The notes under the pieces were generated by a model. That model had not been told where the DNA came from. It saw only the letters and a list, made by a program, of their open reading frames with translations, and did no database searches. DNA of 64,000 nucleotides, taken from positions 4,419,501 through 4,483,500 of the forward strand of contig NZ_CP014796.1 of NCBI RefSeq assembly GCF_001969385.1. Reading direction: 5' to 3'. Made by a program: the position numbers and the translations under genes. Of this stretch, positions 10,270 through 19,887 are shown piece after piece. The DNA comes from Salipiger profundus. GTDB lineage: Bacteria > Pseudomonadota > Alphaproteobacteria > Rhodobacterales > Rhodobacteraceae. Position 1 is the stretch's first letter. The number at the start of each line of letters is the position of its first letter.

Positions 10270-10764
10270 TCAGCGGTAGGGTGCATCGAGTTCCAGGTTG
10301 CGGGCGATCTCCGCTTCCCAGCGCTCGCCGTTCTCGAGCAGCTTCTCCTTGTCGTAGAAGAGCTCTTCACGGGTCTCGGTCGAAAACTCGAAGTTCGGTC
10401 CCTCGACGATGGCGTCCACCGGGCAGGCTTCCTGGCAGAAGCCGCAGTAGATGCACTTGGTCATGTCGATGTCGTAGCGCGTGGTGCGGCGCGAGCCGTC
10501 GTCGCGGGGTTCCGCATCGATGGTGATGGCCTGCGCCGGACAGATCGCCTCGCAGAGCTTGCAGGCGATGCAGCGCTCTTCCCCGTTGGGGTAGCGGCGC
10601 AGCGCATGCTCGCCGCGGAAGCGGGGCGACAGGTAGCCCTTTTCATGCGGGTAGTTCAGCGTGGGTTTCGGCGCGAAGAAGTAGCGCAGCCCCAGCTGGA
10701 ACCCCTTGATGAAGTCGAACAGCAGGAAATATTTCGCGGCGCGGCCGTAGTCGATCTGAGTCAT
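10270..10764 (-). CDS. nuoI: NADH-quinone oxidoreductase subunit I
   Basis: NuoI is the 8Fe ferredoxin-like subunit that carries clusters N6a and N6b in the peripheral arm of complex I. Both motifs are present: [12 protein letters not shown] and [20 protein letters not shown]. The 164-aa length fits the family. It lies 3 bases after nuoH. Confidence 0.97.
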   Translation of the reverse strand: MTQIDYGRAAKYFLLFDFIKGFQLGLRYFFAPKPTLNYPHEKGYLSPRFRGEHALRRYPNGEERCIACKLCEAICPAQAITIDAEPRDDGSRRTTRYDIDMTKCIYCGFCQEACPVDAIVEGPNFEFSTETREELFYDKEKLLENGERWEAEIARNLELDAPYR

Positions 10765-10767
10765 TGG

Positions 10768-11805
10768 TTACACTCCCGTGGTCCAGCGGGCGAAGAGGCC
10801 CCAGAACCAGCCGAATTTCGCGGCGAAGGCGGTGAAGACCACCCAGACGAGGCTGAACGGAAGGAAGACCTTCCAGCCAAGGCGCATCAGCTGGTCGTAG
10901 CGGTAGCGCGGGGTGATCGCCTTCACCATGGCGAAGATGAAGAAGAAGAAGGCCATCTTGCCGACCATCCACAGGGCACCGTCGGGCAGGCCCGGGATCG
11001 GCGACAGCCAGCCGCCGAAGAACAGCAGCGAGGTCAGCGCACACATCAGGAAGATGGCGATGTATTCACCGGCCATGAACAGCAGGAACGGCGTGGCCGA
11101 GTATTCCACCTGGTAGCCGGCGACCAGTTCGGATTCCGCTTCCGGAAGGTCGAACGGCGGGCGGTTGGTCTCGGCCAGCGCCGAGATGAAGAACAGGAAG
11201 ACCATCGGGAAGTGCGGCAGCCAGTACCAGCCGAAGAAGCCCCAGCCGGTGTCCTGCGCATGCACGATGTGGCCGAAGTTCATCGAGCCCGTCGAGATGA
11301 TCACGCCGATGATGATGAGGCCGATCGACACCTCGTAGGAAATCATCTGCGCGGCAGAGCGCAGCGAGCCGAGGAACGGGTATTTCGAGTTCGACGCCCA
11401 GCCGCCCATGATCACGCCGTAGACCTCGAGCGAGGAGATCGCGAAGACGTAGAGGATGGCGACGTTGATGTCCGACAGCACCCAACCCTCGGAGAAGGGA
11501 ATCACCGACCAGGCCACCACGGCCGTCACGAAGGAGATCATGGGTGCGAGGATGAACACCGCCTTGTCGGAGCCGGCGGGAATCACCACTTCCTTGAGGA
11601 TGTATTTCAGCGCGTCCGCGACCGACTGGAGGATACCGAAGACCCCCACCACGTTCGGCCCGCGGCGCATCTGGACGGCGGCCCAGATCTTTCGGTCGCC
11701 GTAGACGAGGAACAGCAGCGAGATCATCACGAAGCCCAGTACCGCTAGGCACTGCGCGAGGATGATCACGAAGGTTCCGATCGGGGTTGAGAAGAAGTCT
11801 GCCAT
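10768..11805 (-). CDS. nuoH: NADH-quinone oxidoreductase subunit H
   Basis: NuoH (ND1 homologue) forms the quinone-access chamber at the junction of the arms of complex I. The 345-aa product has eight membrane helices and the signature loop [20 protein letters not shown], whose acidic residues are part of the proton/quinone coupling site. The frame is open further upstream, but the start [11 protein letters not shown] at 11805 gives the family length and avoids overlap with the preceding lipoprotein gene. Confidence 0.96.
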   Translation of the reverse strand: MADFFSTPIGTFVIILAQCLAVLGFVMISLLFLVYGDRKIWAAVQMRRGPNVVGVFGILQSVADALKYILKEVVIPAGSDKAVFILAPMISFVTAVVAWSVIPFSEGWVLSDINVAILYVFAISSLEVYGVIMGGWASNSKYPFLGSLRSAAQMISYEVSIGLIIIGVIISTGSMNFGHIVHAQDTGWGFFGWYWLPHFPMVFLFFISALAETNRPPFDLPEAESELVAGYQVEYSATPFLLFMAGEYIAIFLMCALTSLLFFGGWLSPIPGLPDGALWMVGKMAFFFFIFAMVKAITPRYRYDQLMRLGWKVFLPFSLVWVVFTAFAAKFGWFWGLFARWTTGV

Positions 11806-11815
11806 CAAGTGTCCC

Positions 11816-12211
11816 TCACACCATCGGTATTCCGTTCTCGGCACAGGCCATGGCGACGACTTCCGCGTCGATGGTCTTGAGCCCTCGGGGCAGCGCCGCC
11901 GAGATCGTGTAAACAGCATCTCCGCGCCAGAGGCCACCCTCCTGCGCGACATTCGTGCGCAGATGACGCGCAAATCCGTAGCCACGGATCAGCGCATACT
12001 GCGCCGCGGCGCACCGCGCATAATCTTCCACGTCGCCCGCATCCCGGGCGCCGCGCATCTCGACGAAGAAATTCACCAGGTCTCCGTCGAGCAGCGCCGT
12101 CTCGATCCCCTCGTATCGCGGCTCGAAGGGCACATCCTCCGGTGCCGCCGATTCGGCGCAGCCGCCCAGGGCGGCCGTCGCCAGAAGTGGTATCGCGAGA
12201 CGCAGCCACAT
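11816..12211 (-). CDS. Lipoprotein between nuoG and nuoH
   Basis: The 131-aa product starts with a lipoprotein signal ([18 protein letters not shown], lipobox LGGC at residues 15-18). The mature part has two further cysteines ([10 protein letters not shown] and AMACAENG) that could form a disulfide in the periplasm. It sits 3 bases after nuoG and 10 before nuoH, clearly in the operon. No known function. It is one of several exported proteins in this complex I locus and may help assemble or anchor the membrane arm. Confidence 0.8.
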   Translation of the reverse strand: MWLRLAIPLLATAALGGCAESAAPEDVPFEPRYEGIETALLDGDLVNFFVEMRGARDAGDVEDYARCAAAQYALIRGYGFARHLRTNVAQEGGLWRGDAVYTISAALPRGLKTIDAEVVAMACAENGIPMV

Positions 12212-12214
12212 GGA

Positions 12215-14236
12215 TCACTCGGCGGCGATCGGCTGTTCGCGGCGCGCCTTGGCGTTGGCCGAGAGCTCGGCCATCAGCACCGATGCGCGCGCGATCGGGT
12301 TGGTCAGGTAGTGATCGCGGATCGCGTAGCGGAAGCTCGCGTCGCCGAGGCTCGAGGTCGTCTCCGCCGACCACGTGTTGCCCGGCACCTGGTCGACCTG
12401 CGCGAGATGCGGCACGTCGGCCACGAGCGCCTGGCGCAGCTGCGGCAGGCTGTCCCACGGCAGCGTCTCGTTCAGCTCGGACGAGAGCGCGCGCATGATC
12501 GCCCAATTCTCCTTGGCCTCGCCCGGCGGGAAGCAGGCCCGCAGCGCCAGCTGCGGCCGCCCCTCGGTGTTCACGAAGAGTCCGTTTTCCTCGGTGTAGG
12601 CCGCGCCCGGCAGGATCACGTCGGCGCGATGTGCGCCGCGGTCGCCGTGGCTGCCCTGGTAGATCACGAAGGGACCATCGGCGATCTCGACCTCGTCCGC
12701 ACCGAGGCTGTAGACCACGTCGGCACCGTCGATGGCAGCATCGAGGCCGCCGTCGGTCACCGCGTTCACGTCCATCGCGCCGACACGGCCGGCGGCGGTG
12801 TGCAGCACCATGAGCTTCGAGCGGGTGTCCTCGGCAAGCTTCATCGCGGCGGCCAGAACGGCGGTGCCGTCGGCCTCCTGCAGCGCGCCCTGCCCCACGA
12901 TCACCACCGACGGCTGATCGAGCACGTCGCCGTAATCCTTGTCGAGCAGAGATTGCAGTGCCGCGCGGTCGTTGCCGACATGGGCGTAGTCATAGGTCAG
13001 GTCGACCGCTTCACCGACGACGCCCACATGCGCGCCGTTCAGCCATGCCTTGCGGATGCGCGCGTTCAGCACCGGCGCCTCGTCGCGCGGGTTGGTGCCG
13101 ATGAGCTGCACGAACTTCGCGGTGTCGAGATCCTCGATGGAGGCGTTGCCGACATAGCCCGACCGGTTGCCGGCGGGCAGCTTGGCACCGTCCGTGCGGC
13201 ACTCGACCGCGCCGCCCAGGCCCTCGATCATGCGCTTGAGCGAGAACGCCGCTTCCACCGGGGCGAGATCGCCCACGAGGCCTGCGACCTTCTTGGCCCC
13301 CTTCATCGCCTCGGCGGCCTTGGTCAGCGCCTCGGGCCAGGTGGCCGGGCGCAGCTTGCCGTTCTCGCGGATGTAGGGCTTGTCGAGACGCTGGCGGCGC
13401 AGGCCGTCCCAGACGAAGCGCGACTTGTCGGAAAGCCATTCCTCGTTCACGCCATCGTTGTTGCGCGGCAGGAAGCGCATCACTTCGCGGCCCTTGGTGT
13501 CGACGCGGATGTTCGAGCCGAGCGCATCCATCACGTCGATGGATTCGGTCTTGGTCAGTTCCCACGGACGCGCGGTGAAGGCGTAGGGCTTCGAGACCAG
13601 CGCGCCCACCGGGCACAGGTCGATGATGTTGCCCTGCAGGTTCGAGTCGAGCGTCTCGTTGAGATACGAGGTGATCTCGGCATCCTCGCCCCGTCCGGTC
13701 TGGCCCATCTGGCTGATGCCGGCGACCTCGGTGGTGAAGCGCACGCAGCGGGTGCAGGAAATGCAGCGCGTCATGTGCGTGCCGACGAGCGGGCCGAGGT
13801 CCAGGTCGTCCACGGCACGCTTCGGCTCGCGATAGCGCGAGAAGTCGACACCGTAGGCCATCGCCTGGTCCTGCAGGTCGCATTCGCCGCCCTGGTCGCA
13901 GATCGGGCAGTCGAGCGGGTGGTTGATGAGCAGGAACTCCATCACCCCCTCGCGGGCCTTCTTGACCATGGGCGAGTTCGTCTTGACCACCGGCGGCTGG
14001 CCGTCCGGTCCCGGGCGCATGTCCTTGACCTGCATCGCGCAGGAGGCGGCGGGCTTCGGCGGACCGCCCACCACTTCGACAAGGCACATGCGGCAGTTGC
14101 CGGCGATCGACAGGCGCTCATGGTAGCAGAACCGCGGCACCTCGATCCCGGCCTCCTCGCAGGCCTGCAGAAGCGTCATGGCCGGATCGACCTCCAGCTC
14201 TTTTCCGTCGATGATGATCTTGCGCAGGTCAGTCAT
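12215..14236 (-). CDS. nuoG: NADH-quinone oxidoreductase subunit G
   Basis: NuoG is the large iron-sulfur subunit of the peripheral arm. The N-terminal 2Fe-2S domain has [15 protein letters not shown], the His-ligated 4Fe-4S motif is in [20 protein letters not shown], and the third site is [11 protein letters not shown] molybdopterin-like domain follows. The start at 14236 ([10 protein letters not shown]) is preferred over the ATG two codons upstream because GGGAAG then lies six bases away. The 673-aa length is normal for the alphaproteobacterial/mitochondrial type, which lacks cluster N7. Confidence 0.96.
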   Translation of the reverse strand: MTDLRKIIIDGKELEVDPAMTLLQACEEAGIEVPRFCYHERLSIAGNCRMCLVEVVGGPPKPAASCAMQVKDMRPGPDGQPPVVKTNSPMVKKAREGVMEFLLINHPLDCPICDQGGECDLQDQAMAYGVDFSRYREPKRAVDDLDLGPLVGTHMTRCISCTRCVRFTTEVAGISQMGQTGRGEDAEITSYLNETLDSNLQGNIIDLCPVGALVSKPYAFTARPWELTKTESIDVMDALGSNIRVDTKGREVMRFLPRNNDGVNEEWLSDKSRFVWDGLRRQRLDKPYIRENGKLRPATWPEALTKAAEAMKGAKKVAGLVGDLAPVEAAFSLKRMIEGLGGAVECRTDGAKLPAGNRSGYVGNASIEDLDTAKFVQLIGTNPRDEAPVLNARIRKAWLNGAHVGVVGEAVDLTYDYAHVGNDRAALQSLLDKDYGDVLDQPSVVIVGQGALQEADGTAVLAAAMKLAEDTRSKLMVLHTAAGRVGAMDVNAVTDGGLDAAIDGADVVYSLGADEVEIADGPFVIYQGSHGDRGAHRADVILPGAAYTEENGLFVNTEGRPQLALRACFPPGEAKENWAIMRALSSELNETLPWDSLPQLRQALVADVPHLAQVDQVPGNTWSAETTSSLGDASFRYAIRDHYLTNPIARASVLMAELSANAKARREQPIAAE

Positions 14237-14324
14237 TGGCATCTTCCCAGACAGAATTTCCTCGCGGCCGGCTCACGCGCCGGCCCGGACATGGTGCGGG
14301 CAATTTCCGAAGCGGCGCGCCGCA

Positions 14325-14738
14325 TCACCACGCCCTCAGGAGCGCGCCGATCTGCGAGCCCCTCTCGATTTCCTCGCGCCCGACGCGGCAGTAACCGGCT
14401 TCCTCGCCCAGCGTCACGCCGCGCGCCTGAAGCCAGGCCTCGCCCTCGGCACGGTATTTCTTCTTCTCGTCCTTCGAGGTCACGTAGTCCTCGATCTCGT
14501 CGTCGCTGTAGCCGAGCGCGCGCGCCTTGCCCTTCAGATCCCCGAGGAAGCTGTAGGCGGCGATCATGCGCGCACCGATGTTGCCGCAGGTCTTGCGGAT
14601 CTCGTCGGCGATTCCCACGGCGAGCAGCCCGTCGTGCACCGCCTTGACCTCGCCCAGTGGCGGCTTCGCGGTTGCAGCGGCCGGCAGGGCCGTGGTGCCG
14701 ATCATGGCGGCCAGCAGAAGCGGTTTGATCCCTTGCAT
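14325..14738 (-). CDS. DUF5333 exported protein in nuo operon
   Basis: The 137-aa product begins with a signal peptide (MQGIKPLLLAAMIGTTALPAA) and continues with the pattern seen in DUF5333 proteins of Rhodobacteraceae. Two mature cysteines (RKTCGNIGA and GYCRVGREE) are well placed for a disulfide. GGGAGACA precedes the ATG at 14738; a longer open frame upstream has no support. The C-terminal part matches the product at 15238-15681 (CRVGREEIERGSQIGALL compared with CPVGEAEIAQGSDVGQLL), so they are paralogues. Function unknown; probably periplasmic. Confidence 0.8.
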   Translation of the reverse strand: MQGIKPLLLAAMIGTTALPAAATAKPPLGEVKAVHDGLLAVGIADEIRKTCGNIGARMIAAYSFLGDLKGKARALGYSDDEIEDYVTSKDEKKKYRAEGEAWLQARGVTLGEEAGYCRVGREEIERGSQIGALLRAW

Positions 14739-14866
14739 CGCGTGTCTCCCGTTCGCGGTGTTACGAGGCGCGGTTCTGCGCCTCCCTACTCCCGAAGACA
14801 TGGGAAGACCATGCACGGTCATGCAATAACCGCGATCGTGACCGCCGGATATGACGGTTCGCTCGC

Positions 14867-15220
14867 TCATTCGAGGCAGGTCCCCGAAAGCCGCACCTCG
14901 TCGTCCTGCACCGGGATCTGCGCGGCCGGGGTGTCGGGCCCCACCGTCCACGCGATGTCGGACGTGCCGAGATAGTCGATGCAGTATTTGGTGCCCTCGA
15001 AACGGGCGCCGCCGATGGCCCCCTCGAGCGACGCGCTGGCCGGGCCCGCGGTGGACACGAAGCTGGCCCTGTCCCCGCTCAGGGCCTTCGCGTCGCCGGC
15101 GAAGGTCACGCCCTGGTAGACGTAGCTGTTGTCGTCGCCGCCAAAGATGCCGCAGCCCGCAAGGCCGGCGCCCGCGAAGGCCAGCAGCGCCATGGTCCTG
15201 ATGCCGATCCCTGTTTTCAC
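14867..15220 (-). CDS. Lipoprotein in nuo operon
   Basis: The product has a lipobox (LAGC) after a hydrophobic stretch and a short beta-rich mature domain ending in cysteine (RLSGTCLE), with another cysteine in GTKYCIDYLG. I prefer the GTG start at 15220 because it supplies a basic N-region (VKTGIGIRTMALLAFA...), as lipoprotein signals need; the ATG at 15193 would leave none. The product has 117 aa. It matches no family I recognise. Confidence 0.65.
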   Translation of the reverse strand: MKTGIGIRTMALLAFAGAGLAGCGIFGGDDNSYVYQGVTFAGDAKALSGDRASFVSTAGPASASLEGAIGGARFEGTKYCIDYLGTSDIAWTVGPDTPAAQIPVQDDEVRLSGTCLE

Positions 15221-15237
15221 GTCACCCACCGCTTCCG

Positions 15238-15681
15238 TCACAGTTTCTGCAGGAGTTGCCCCACGTCGGAGCCCTGCGCAATTTCCGCCTCGCCCACCGG
15301 GCAAAGGGTTTCCGGCTGGCCCGGAACCGCCCCGCGTGCGGCGAGATAGGCCTCGGCCTGCGCGCTGGAGTTGTTGAAGTCATGCGCGGTATAGACCGCG
15401 TTCAGCGCGGCGCGGTCGGCGCCGCCTGCCGCCAGCTCTTCGGTGGCGCGGTTGACCGCGCCGGTCCAGGGCGACGGCGCCATCGAGATGCCCTGCCCGT
15501 AGCAGGCATCGGCGATGCGTTCGGCAACGCCGATGGTCACAACGCGATATTCCCACCGCTCGGCCAGCGGCGCCGAGGCGCCCGGCGCGCGGCCAGCCTG
15601 CGGGGCGCTGCCGTTGCCGTTCGACGCCGGCGCGCCGCAGGCCGCCAGCAGAACGCAGGCCACCAGCGCGCCGCCGCGCAT
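15238..15681 (-). CDS. DUF5333 lipoprotein immediately after nuoF
   Basis: The 147-aa product starts MRGGALVACVLLAACGAPAS, a lipoprotein signal with lipobox LAAC, and its C-terminal half is the DUF5333 pattern ending in CPVGEAEIAQGSDVGQLL. It is a paralogue of the product at 14325-14738. A GTG at 15714 in the same frame overlaps the nuoF stop (GTGA) and would add 11 residues. Neither start has a clear ribosome site, so the N-terminus is uncertain. Probably anchored in the periplasm; role unknown. Confidence 0.75.
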   Translation of the reverse strand: MRGGALVACVLLAACGAPASNGNGSAPQAGRAPGASAPLAERWEYRVVTIGVAERIADACYGQGISMAPSPWTGAVNRATEELAAGGADRAALNAVYTAHDFNNSSAQAEAYLAARGAVPGQPETLCPVGEAEIAQGSDVGQLLQKL

Positions 15682-15710
15682 CAGGGGATATGTTGCCGCC
15701 CGCGCCACGA

Positions 15711-17006
15711 TCACTCGGCCGCCATCGCGCCCATGCGGCCAGTCTTCTTGGCCTTGATGCGGTCCTCGATCTCTTCGCGGAAGTGCCGGATGAGACCCTG
15801 GATCGGCCAGGCCGCCGCGTCGCCAAGCGCGCAGATGGTGTGGCCCTCGACCTGCTTGGTCACGTCGAGCAGCATGTCGATTTCCTCGACCTCGGCCTCG
15901 CCGGTGGCGAGACGCTGCAGCACGCGCATCATCCAGCCGGTGCCCTCGCGGCACGGAGTGCACTGGCCGCAGCTCTCGTGCTTGAAGAAGCTCGACAGGC
16001 GCCAGACCGCCTTGATCACGTCGGTGGAGTTGTCCATCACGATCATGCAGCCGGTGCCGAAGCTCGACTTGTTCTCGCGCATCCAGTCGAAGTCGAAGAT
16101 CGCGTCCTCGAGGCTGGCCTTCGGCAGGATCGGGCAGGACGCACCGCCGGGGATGATCGCCTTGAGATTGTCCCAGCCGCCGCGGATGCCGCCACCGTGC
16201 TTCTCGATGATCTCGCGCACCGAGAGCGACATTTCCTCTTCGAAGACGCAGGGCGTGTTCACGTGGCCGGTGAGGCCCATGAGCTTGGTGCCCGAGTTGT
16301 TCTTGCGCCCGAAGCCCGAGAACCAGCTGGCGCCACGGCGCAGGATCGTCGGTACCACCGCGATGGATTCGACGTTGTTCACCGTGGTCGGGCAGCCGTA
16401 GAGACCCGCGCCCGCCGGGAACGGCGGCTTCATGCGCGGCATGCCCTTCTTGCCCTCGAGGCTCTCGATCAGCGCGGTTTCCTCGCCGCAGATGTAGGCG
16501 CCGGCGCCGTGGTGCAGGTAGAGGTCGAAGTCCCAGCCGGTGCCACAGGCGTTCTTGCCGATCATGCCGGCGTCGTAGGCCTCGTCGATGGCGGCCTGCA
16601 GCGCTTCCTTCTCGCGGATGTATTCGCCGCGGATGTAGATGTAGGAGGCATGCGCGCCCATCGCGAACGACGCGATCAGCGCACCCTCGATCAGCGTATG
16701 CGGATCGTGCCGCATGATCTCGCGGTCCTTGCAGGTCGCGGGCTCGGATTCGTCGGCGTTGATGACCAGGTAGTGCGGCCGGCCGTCGTTCTCCTTGGGC
16801 ATGAAGGACCACTTGAGGCCCGTCGGGAAGCCCGCGCCGCCACGGCCACGCAGCCCGCTGGCCTTCATCTCCTCGATGATCCAGTCACGGCCCTTGTCGA
16901 TGAGCCCGGCGGTCCCGTCCCAGTGTCCACGCTTCTTCGCTCCCTGCAGCGTGCGGTCGTGCATGCCGTAGAGATTGGTGAAAATGCGGTCCTCGTCCTT
17001 CAGCAT
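15711..17006 (-). CDS. nuoF: NADH-quinone oxidoreductase subunit F
   Basis: NuoF is the NADH-oxidising flavoprotein subunit. It shows the NADH-binding glycine-rich stretch [13 protein letters not shown] (about residue 54), the FMN segment [15 protein letters not shown], and the N3 4Fe-4S ligands in [11 protein letters not shown] with the fourth cysteine in [10 protein letters not shown]. The 431-aa length is standard. It ends next to a DUF5333 lipoprotein gene. Confidence 0.97.
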   Translation of the reverse strand: MLKDEDRIFTNLYGMHDRTLQGAKKRGHWDGTAGLIDKGRDWIIEEMKASGLRGRGGAGFPTGLKWSFMPKENDGRPHYLVINADESEPATCKDREIMRHDPHTLIEGALIASFAMGAHASYIYIRGEYIREKEALQAAIDEAYDAGMIGKNACGTGWDFDLYLHHGAGAYICGEETALIESLEGKKGMPRMKPPFPAGAGLYGCPTTVNNVESIAVVPTILRRGASWFSGFGRKNNSGTKLMGLTGHVNTPCVFEEEMSLSVREIIEKHGGGIRGGWDNLKAIIPGGASCPILPKASLEDAIFDFDWMRENKSSFGTGCMIVMDNSTDVIKAVWRLSSFFKHESCGQCTPCREGTGWMMRVLQRLATGEAEVEEIDMLLDVTKQVEGHTICALGDAAAWPIQGLIRHFREEIEDRIKAKKTGRMGAMAAE

Positions 17007-17010
17007 CGCA

Positions 17011-17229
17011 TCAGTCCTTGTCCTTCTGGCGCGCGCGCCAGAGCCCGTAGATCATCCAAATCGCCGTCCCGAACCCGGCGAGTGCCGCCAGGTCGAAGAA
17101 AGCCCGTGTGCGCTGGCTCCAGTCCAGCGCGTTGCCCGCCGCCATGGCGGCGACCCAGGCCAGCCCGGTCCCGGCGATCACGAGCGCGATGATGCGCCCT
17201 TGCCGGTCGTGGCGGTCTCGGTCGTTCAT
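17011..17229 (-). CDS. DUF5337 two-helix membrane protein
   Basis: The 72-aa product has a charged N-terminus ([12 protein letters not shown]), two hydrophobic helices ([20 protein letters not shown] and [20 protein letters not shown]) and a basic tail. This is the pattern of DUF5337, a family I associate with Rhodobacteraceae nuo operons. It lies 4 bases before nuoF on the same strand. It may be a supernumerary membrane subunit or assembly factor of complex I; no function is established from sequence. Confidence 0.8.
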   Translation of the reverse strand: MNDRDRHDRQGRIIALVIAGTGLAWVAAMAAGNALDWSQRTRAFFDLAALAGFGTAIWMIYGLWRARQKDKD

Positions 17230-17362
17230 GCCTTCGGCCTCCGTGGGTCCCGGGGCGTAGAAACGGCGCCTGTCACGGCACCGGTCGGGCCCCTGCCCGT
17301 TTGCCTGTCATCGTCCTGCCCCACACGGGCCAGCCGCCCGGAGCGCTTGTGCTGTCGAGGTC

Positions 17363-18127
17363 TCAGTAGACCTCGCCGTCGTCGACGCGCTGCGAGAACT
17401 CGGTCTCGCTACCCGCCGCCAGAATCTTTGCCTGCCCGACCCAGTCGTCGCGGGACACGCGGCCCCGGAAGCCCTGCAGGTTGGCATCCATCCAGGCCAC
17501 CTCCTCGGCGCCCCAGCCGGCGATCTGCTCGAAGTGGAAGATGCCATGCTCGTGCAGCAGCGTCTCCAGCTTCGGGCCCACGCCCTTGATTTCCTTCAGG
17601 TCGTCGGCGCCGCCCTCGCGGGGGGCCGAGAGGGCCTCGGGCTTGCTGCCCTCGGCCTCGACCGTGTCATCGCCCGTCGTCGCGTCGGGCTCGTATCGCC
17701 AGCTGCCCTTGCGGCTGTCGAGATCGGCCTCGCCCGGCAGCGGCTTCGACGGCTTCACCACCGATGCGCTTTCGCCGGTTTCGGGCGCCGGTGCGCTGTC
17801 CGGCGCGACCTCATCTGCCGTCTTCGGCGCGGAGGCTTCGGCGGCGGGCTCGGGCGCGGCTTGTGCCAGGGGTGCAGCGGCAGCGGCGTTCGAGGACGGT
17901 GCGGCCTCCGGGGCGGACGGCTTGCGCGGCGCAAGTTTCGGAACCGGGGCGCAGACCATCCAGACCAGCAGCGCGCCAAGCAGCGCCGCCGTCAGGACAC
18001 CCAGCAGGATCGCCGCGACGATCCCCTTGTGTGCTCCAAGCGCGAACAATGCCACGACCAGCCCGACCACACCGGCCCCGATCCAGCAGTTGCGCTTGCA
18101 GGCTCCGTCCATCACCGTGTCCGTCAT
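17363..18127 (-). CDS. Membrane-anchored helix-hairpin-helix protein, NuoE C-domain paralogue
   Basis: The 254-aa product has two membrane helices at about residues 14-34 and 36-58, a long Ala/Pro/Glu linker (about 65-160), and a C-terminal domain at about 166-241 with the helix-hairpin-helix motif [17 protein letters not shown]. That domain is nearly the same as the C-terminal extension of NuoE encoded just upstream: about 56 of 76 aligned positions are identical by eye. It could tether NuoE or the N-module to the membrane by shared binding partners, which is inference. It lacks iron-sulfur ligands. Confidence 0.8.
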   Translation of the reverse strand: MTDTVMDGACKRNCWIGAGVVGLVVALFALGAHKGIVAAILLGVLTAALLGALLVWMVCAPVPKLAPRKPSAPEAAPSSNAAAAAPLAQAAPEPAAEASAPKTADEVAPDSAPAPETGESASVVKPSKPLPGEADLDSRKGSWRYEPDATTGDDTVEAEGSKPEALSAPREGGADDLKEIKGVGPKLETLLHEHGIFHFEQIAGWGAEEVAWMDANLQGFRGRVSRDDWVGQAKILAAGSETEFSQRVDDGEVY

Positions 18128-18174
18128 CCCCTTAGTCCCCCCTCAGCAACAGGTGCAGGAGGGATCCGTCCTCG

Positions 18175-19344
18175 TCATTCGGCGCCTCCCGCGTTCTCCG
18201 ACGAGTCATCCGGCTCGCCCCCGGCGGCCAGCTTCCTGGCCTGCTCCACCCAGTTGTCGCGCGTCACCCGGCCCTTGAACCCTTGCAGGTTGTCATCGAC
18301 CCAGGCGACCTCCTCTGCGCTCCAGTTGGCAATCTGATCGTAGTGGAAGATCCCGAGCTCGTGGCAGGTTTCCTCGAGCTTCGGCCCCACGCCCTTGAGC
18401 ATCTTGAGATCGTCCGCCCCGCCCTCGCGCGGAGCGTCGAGCAGCGCGGGCTTCGTGCCGACGGTTGCGTCTTCTGCGGCCCGTGCCTCGGTCGTGGCGT
18501 CTTCGACCGGAGACTCGACCTTGCCCGAGGGTTCCACCGGGGCTTCGCGCTTGTCGACGCCGGTCTCGCCTGCCGTCGCCCCTTCCGAGAGCTTCGGAGC
18601 GTGGGTGTCGGGGGTCACATCACCCTTTTCATCCGACCGGTCATGCCACGGCGTGCGCAGTGGCACCTCGGAGCCGTCGATCCGCTTGATCGTGTCCTGA
18701 AGCTCGACCGCGAGCGCGACCGAGGCGTTGTGCTCGGGCCGGCCCTCGACATGCGCGGTCAGCACCACCGGGCCACCCGCCGGTTCCGAGGAATAACGGC
18801 CGGTCTGCGAGCCGGGCTGCGGCACCTTGCCGGCGGCCAGTTCGTCGATGATCTCGCCGAGACGATCGGCGGTCAGATCCTCGTAGTAATCCTTGCCGAT
18901 CTGGGCCATCGGCGCGTTGGCGCAGGCGCCGAGGCACTCGACCTCTTCCCAGGAGAACTTGCCGTCGTCCGAGACCATGTGGGCCTTGGGCGCGATCTTT
19001 TCCTTGCAGACCGCCATCAGGTCCTCGGCACCGCAGATCATGCAGGTGGTGGTGCCACAGATCTGGATATGCGCGACCGAACCCACCGGCTTGAGCTGGA
19101 ACATGAAGTAGAAGGTCGCGACCTCGAGCACGCGGATATAGGCGAGATCGAGCATCTCGGCGACCGTCTCGATCGCCGGCCGCGACAGCCAGCCTTCCTG
19201 CTCCTGGGCGCGCCACAGCAGCGGGATCACCGCGCTTGCCTGGCGGCCTTCGGGATATTTGGTCAGCTGCGCTTCGGCCCATTCCAGATTGGCAGGGGTG
19301 AAAGCGAAGCTCTCGGGCTGTTCGGGATGAAGACGGCGAAGCAT
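18175..19344 (-). CDS. nuoE: NADH-quinone oxidoreductase subunit E with helix-hairpin-helix extension
   Basis: NuoE carries the 2Fe-2S cluster N1a. Ligands are visible as C-x4-C in [10 protein letters not shown] and C-x3-C in [10 protein letters not shown]. At 389 aa it is much longer than the classical 160-240 aa subunit. After residue ~200 comes a linker rich in acidic and proline residues, then at about 302-377 a helix-hairpin-helix domain ([17 protein letters not shown]). The same domain is repeated in the membrane protein encoded 47 bases downstream. Such extended NuoE proteins are known in Rhodobacteraceae annotation; the role of the extension is not. Confidence 0.95.
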   Translation of the reverse strand: MLRRLHPEQPESFAFTPANLEWAEAQLTKYPEGRQASAVIPLLWRAQEQEGWLSRPAIETVAEMLDLAYIRVLEVATFYFMFQLKPVGSVAHIQICGTTTCMICGAEDLMAVCKEKIAPKAHMVSDDGKFSWEEVECLGACANAPMAQIGKDYYEDLTADRLGEIIDELAAGKVPQPGSQTGRYSSEPAGGPVVLTAHVEGRPEHNASVALAVELQDTIKRIDGSEVPLRTPWHDRSDEKGDVTPDTHAPKLSEGATAGETGVDKREAPVEPSGKVESPVEDATTEARAAEDATVGTKPALLDAPREGGADDLKMLKGVGPKLEETCHELGIFHYDQIANWSAEEVAWVDDNLQGFKGRVTRDNWVEQARKLAAGGEPDDSSENAGGAE

Positions 19345-19439
19345 CAGTCGGATGGCCTCTGTTTATGTTGTCGGGTCCGCGCCGGGCGCGGGGGCCTCTC
19401 GGCCCGTGTCATAGGGACGGCTCCGCCCCGGCGGGCCGG

Positions 19440-19796
19440 TCAGCCCGCGCTGTCGGCAGTGTCGGTCTCGGCGACGATGTCGGTCTCGGGCGCCGCGGCG
19501 GGCGTGGTCGCCGCGGGATCGCAGGCGCCGGAGGTCAGCCGGAAGCCGCCCGTCTCGGTGCTGATGCCGTCCCCGGCGTTGATGCGATACTGCGCGATCT
19601 TCTGGATCGTCGGGCGATCCAGACCGGTCTGCAGCTCGACCGGCAGGTAATCGGACTCGCGCTCGAGCGAACACCCGACCGAGGTCACGGCCTCGTCGAA
19701 TGCCGCGAGATCGGCGTCGTCGGTGCCCTGCGGCGGAATCGCCAGGCAGCCGGCGGTTGCGATGAACGGCAGAAGCGCCAGGCTTTTCTTGAGCAT
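19440..19796 (-). CDS. Lipoprotein between nuoD and nuoE
   Basis: The 118-aa product starts MLKKSLALLPFIATAGCLA, a clear lipoprotein signal with lipobox TAGC. The mature domain has two cysteines (SVGCSLERES and LTSGACDPA), followed by an Ala/Thr/Asp tail. The ATG at 19796 follows GGGGACCG. It lies within the nuo operon in the same direction. No recognised family; an exported accessory factor is a reasonable guess. Confidence 0.75.
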   Translation of the reverse strand: MLKKSLALLPFIATAGCLAIPPQGTDDADLAAFDEAVTSVGCSLERESDYLPVELQTGLDRPTIQKIAQYRINAGDGISTETGGFRLTSGACDPAATTPAAAPETDIVAETDTADSAG

Positions 19797-19887
19797 CACG
19801 GTCCCCAAATGCTTTTCCTTGTTGCGGCGCGGGCGCCGGTCGGCACGCGGCGCCCCTGCGCCACACGCCGCATGTTTCAGAGCCGCC

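Noticed and set aside
3203-14647. Very long plus-strand open frames opposite the nuo genes (up to 961 codons)
   Set aside because: They are antisense shadows in GC-rich DNA: rich in Arg, His and Asp, without ribosome sites or known domains, and they follow the codon bias of the real genes on the other strand.
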